Positions 62,272 through 64,000 of a stretch of 64,000 nt of DNA are shown in pieces. This DNA is from Epiperipatus broadwayi (Eukaryota; Onychophora; Udeonychophora; Euonychophora; Peripatidae), in assembly GCA_028023455.1 (NCBI GenBank), contig JAQFVV010000042.1, positions 4,111,739 to 4,175,738 on the forward strand. The letters are read 5' to 3'. Under the pieces are notes generated by a model that searched no databases, had not been told where the DNA came from, and was given only the letters and a program-made list of their open reading frames with translations. The position numbers and the translations under genes are program-made. How positions within the stretch are numbered: position 1 is the first letter of the stretch; every line of letters begins with the position of its first letter.

Positions 62272-62313
62272 AATAAATACAGCAGAAAGTGTTGAAATTA
62301 ATCCATGAATAAA
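62272..62313 (+). promoter_or_regulatory. Polyadenylation signals of the RUNX transcript
   Basis: Two canonical AATAAA hexamers, at 62272-62277 and 62308-62313, lie 36 bases apart, with a T-rich region about 25-40 bases after the second. This is the best combination in the 3' flank. Confidence 0.5.
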
Positions 62314-62335
62314 CATTTATTTTATTTACATATGA

Positions 62336-63139
62336 TTCTGTTTTCTTTTTGCAATACTATGTCATTATATATCGTTCAATATTTTAAAATACTCTCTTCA
62401 ATAGTTTATAGAATTTTCAACATTAAGATCGTAATATTAACTCGCTGCAAATCACAAGATTTCGCATACGTTAATTTGTAAAGGAAATAGTGGGCTTAAA
62501 CAGTGGAGAAAAAAACTTCATGCTTCCAAATCAAGATGCTTCAGATTTGCCTATATAAGAGTATATTTAGGTTAAAGATAAGACGGCCACTCTTATCTTT
62601 ATAAAAGTCATTATCTTGTGTCGTGGTTTAGAAGATCCTTCTATCGGCAAAATATGCTTGATTATTACGAATTTTAAAGTGCTTTGAACACAAGTTAAAG
62701 CCTGTTTAAAGTATCTACATATGCTTTCTGTGGGCTCAATAAATTAATTACTACTCTTCAATACATGATAATGAAAATTTTAACTATGAGGGAAAGCTTA
62801 ATTTATACCTGATCATTACTAAATTATGCTTGCTCTGTGTAGTTTAATTAACATAATAGTAGAGTAGTGAGTGCTTAGAGACTTGCAGATTAATTTCTAA
62901 AAATAGTCAACTGAATGGAGCAATTAAGTTTATCCTGTGACTTTAAAGCTCAAACATCACATGATTTCCTGAACAGTAGTGCAATGATATAATAGCCTTG
63001 TCATCTAGTGTCCATTTATTATTAAATTTTATAATAGATGGCTCTGGAGTAGAGTGAAAAGAACTTACTGAAAGCTTTCCTATTTATCCTCACTCCTGTT
63101 CGAATTCTGTTTTCACCAAAATGTTCAGTTCATACTATT
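62336..63139. other. Downstream flank, nothing recognised
   Basis: Slightly less A+T-rich than the UTR, with no ORF, no repeat family of this window and no tRNA-like motif that I can see. Confidence 0.5.
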
Positions 63140-64000
63140 CATTGCAGACTAATTTATAGTATTCAGATGATGTTAATTTATAATAATCATTCTAGGATTA
63201 ACTTAAACAATTTATCCAATAGATTAACTATATTATCTATCCACAAATTAATTTCTTGTGTTTGCTCTAGAGTTTGTTACAGGATTCATCTTAGGATTAA
63301 GTTATAATGTCAGAGTGTGAATTAAATTTATGAGGTCTACTTTATAGATTAAACTGAATTGTTCATTTATTCACTCTAAATTCTTGGATCCACTTAAAGA
63401 GTTATTTATATATTAGCTTATAGTACTAATCTATTTAGTAATTTACAGCATTTCTGTAACAGGTATTAATATTTAATTATGATTATATTAGCATCAATAT
63501 CAATGAACCTCTTTTAGTAATCCAAGACTCAATTCACTCTTTTACTTCACAATAGTGCCACGTACCTAAAATAACATTAAGGCAGTCCATATTTAAAAAA
63601 TTAATCATAAATGTCTCACATTCAATTAAAAACAAAAATAATTTAAAGTGAAAGTGAATAAATTCTTATGGTAGAAAATGTTTATTTCTTTTGCTTTTCA
63701 TATTATTTTATCAACTATATCTTTATATTATATGATATTTGTTTTAAGTTAACAAATGCTGCGTATTGTAGATTAATTCGCAGCATTGTATAACTTAGGA
63801 TTGACTCATGGTAGTGCATTTCTGAATTAACATTTGCCATTCATTATAGATTGACTTTTTGTACCCAATTTAAGAATTAATTTATAATACTTACCTTATG
63901 GATTAACTTTATGTTTATTTTAGAATTAAATTATATTAATCATTATATGTTAATCTGTTGTGGTCATAGATTAACTGCAATGTCCATCACATGAATTAGC
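63140..64000 (+). repeat. Degenerate tandem array of ~24-27-bp units, interrupted once
   Basis: A 'gattaact'-type word returns every 24-27 bases: 'aggattaacttaaacaattt', 'atagattaactatattatct', 'aggattaagttataatgtca' (63190-63320), then 'agattaattcgcagcattgt', 'aggattgactcatggtagtg', 'gaattaacatttgccattca', 'atggattaactttatgttta', 'agattaactgcaatgtccat' (63770-64000). A different block lies between (63472-63690). The array runs off the window end. Confidence 0.65.
63472..63690 (+). repeat. Second copy of a RUNX 3' UTR segment
   Basis: Matches 61118-61320: 'aattatgattatattagc', 'aaatgtctcacattcaatta' against 'aaatgtctgactttcattta', then the shared 'aaaaacaaaaataatttaaa'. It sits within the tandem array about 2.35 kb downstream of the first copy, in the same orientation. 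Confidence 0.55.

Larger units (their letters stand above)
60804..62335 (+). other. RUNX: RUNX 3' untranslated region
   Basis: Follows the TAA directly. It is very A+T-rich, with T and A homopolymers and TATATA runs. The proposed end is set by AATAAA at 62272-62277 and 62308-62313, followed by a T-rich stretch (tgttttctttttg) near 62338 that would serve as the downstream element. An AU-rich block sits at 61962-61981. The end is an estimate; earlier AATAAA-like hexamers could give shorter forms. Confidence 0.6.

Overview
The window is eukaryotic, from an animal. It is very A+T-rich, full of decayed transposons, and contains no operon-like packing or long uninterrupted ORFs. The one gene I can support is the 3' part of a Runt-domain (RUNX/Runt/Lozenge family) transcription factor on the + strand. 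Three coding exons encode the C-terminal ~358 residues after the Runt DNA-binding domain and end in VWRPY-stop, the Groucho/TLE-binding signature of the family. The exons are 16976-17158, 55750-55959 and 60118-60803. Every splice junction joins in frame (phase 1 each time), with good acceptors and GT donors. The Runt domain itself must lie upstream of base 1. C-terminal motifs such as FRLPNPRLTDPR and PPPVLPTSFLYPHIY look invertebrate. My best guess is an arthropod, possibly a chelicerate, but this rests on remembered family resemblance and base composition, not on a search.

Layout: 1-16975 is the 3' end of an intron at least 17 kb long; 17159-55749 is a 38.6 kb intron; 55960-60117 is a 4.2 kb intron; 60804 to about 62335 is the 3' UTR with two AATAAA signals; the rest is downstream DNA that includes a degenerate tandem array of ~24-27 bp units running off the window edge. 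Inside the 38.6 kb intron, at 52678, is a candidate alternative exon. It enters in exactly the same phase as the next constitutive exon. It could be a 51-nt in-frame cassette, or an alternative terminal exon that ends the protein before the VWRPY motif. The latter would parallel the short RUNX1a-type isoforms of vertebrates, which diverge at the same intron position.

The introns hold many repeats that I could group by reading them against each other: tRNA-like SINEs (family C, with a 13-bp target duplication at one copy; family D, many copies); a ~440-bp retroposon-like element (family F, with a 14-bp target duplication); pieces of LINE reverse transcriptase; two hAT-type DNA elements (one with an 8-bp target duplication and terminal inverted repeats); and a notable set of long fold-back (inverted-repeat) elements at 11558-12313, 15971-16528, 25480-25930, 36775-37060, 40423-40950, 48495-48945 and 59405-59558. 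Nested insertions can be dated relative to each other; a LINE fragment at 7555-8082 sits inside a family F copy with a clean 10-bp duplication.

Family letters (A, B, C, D, F) are local labels, not database names. Repeat boundaries are by eye and may be off by tens of bases unless a target duplication is stated.
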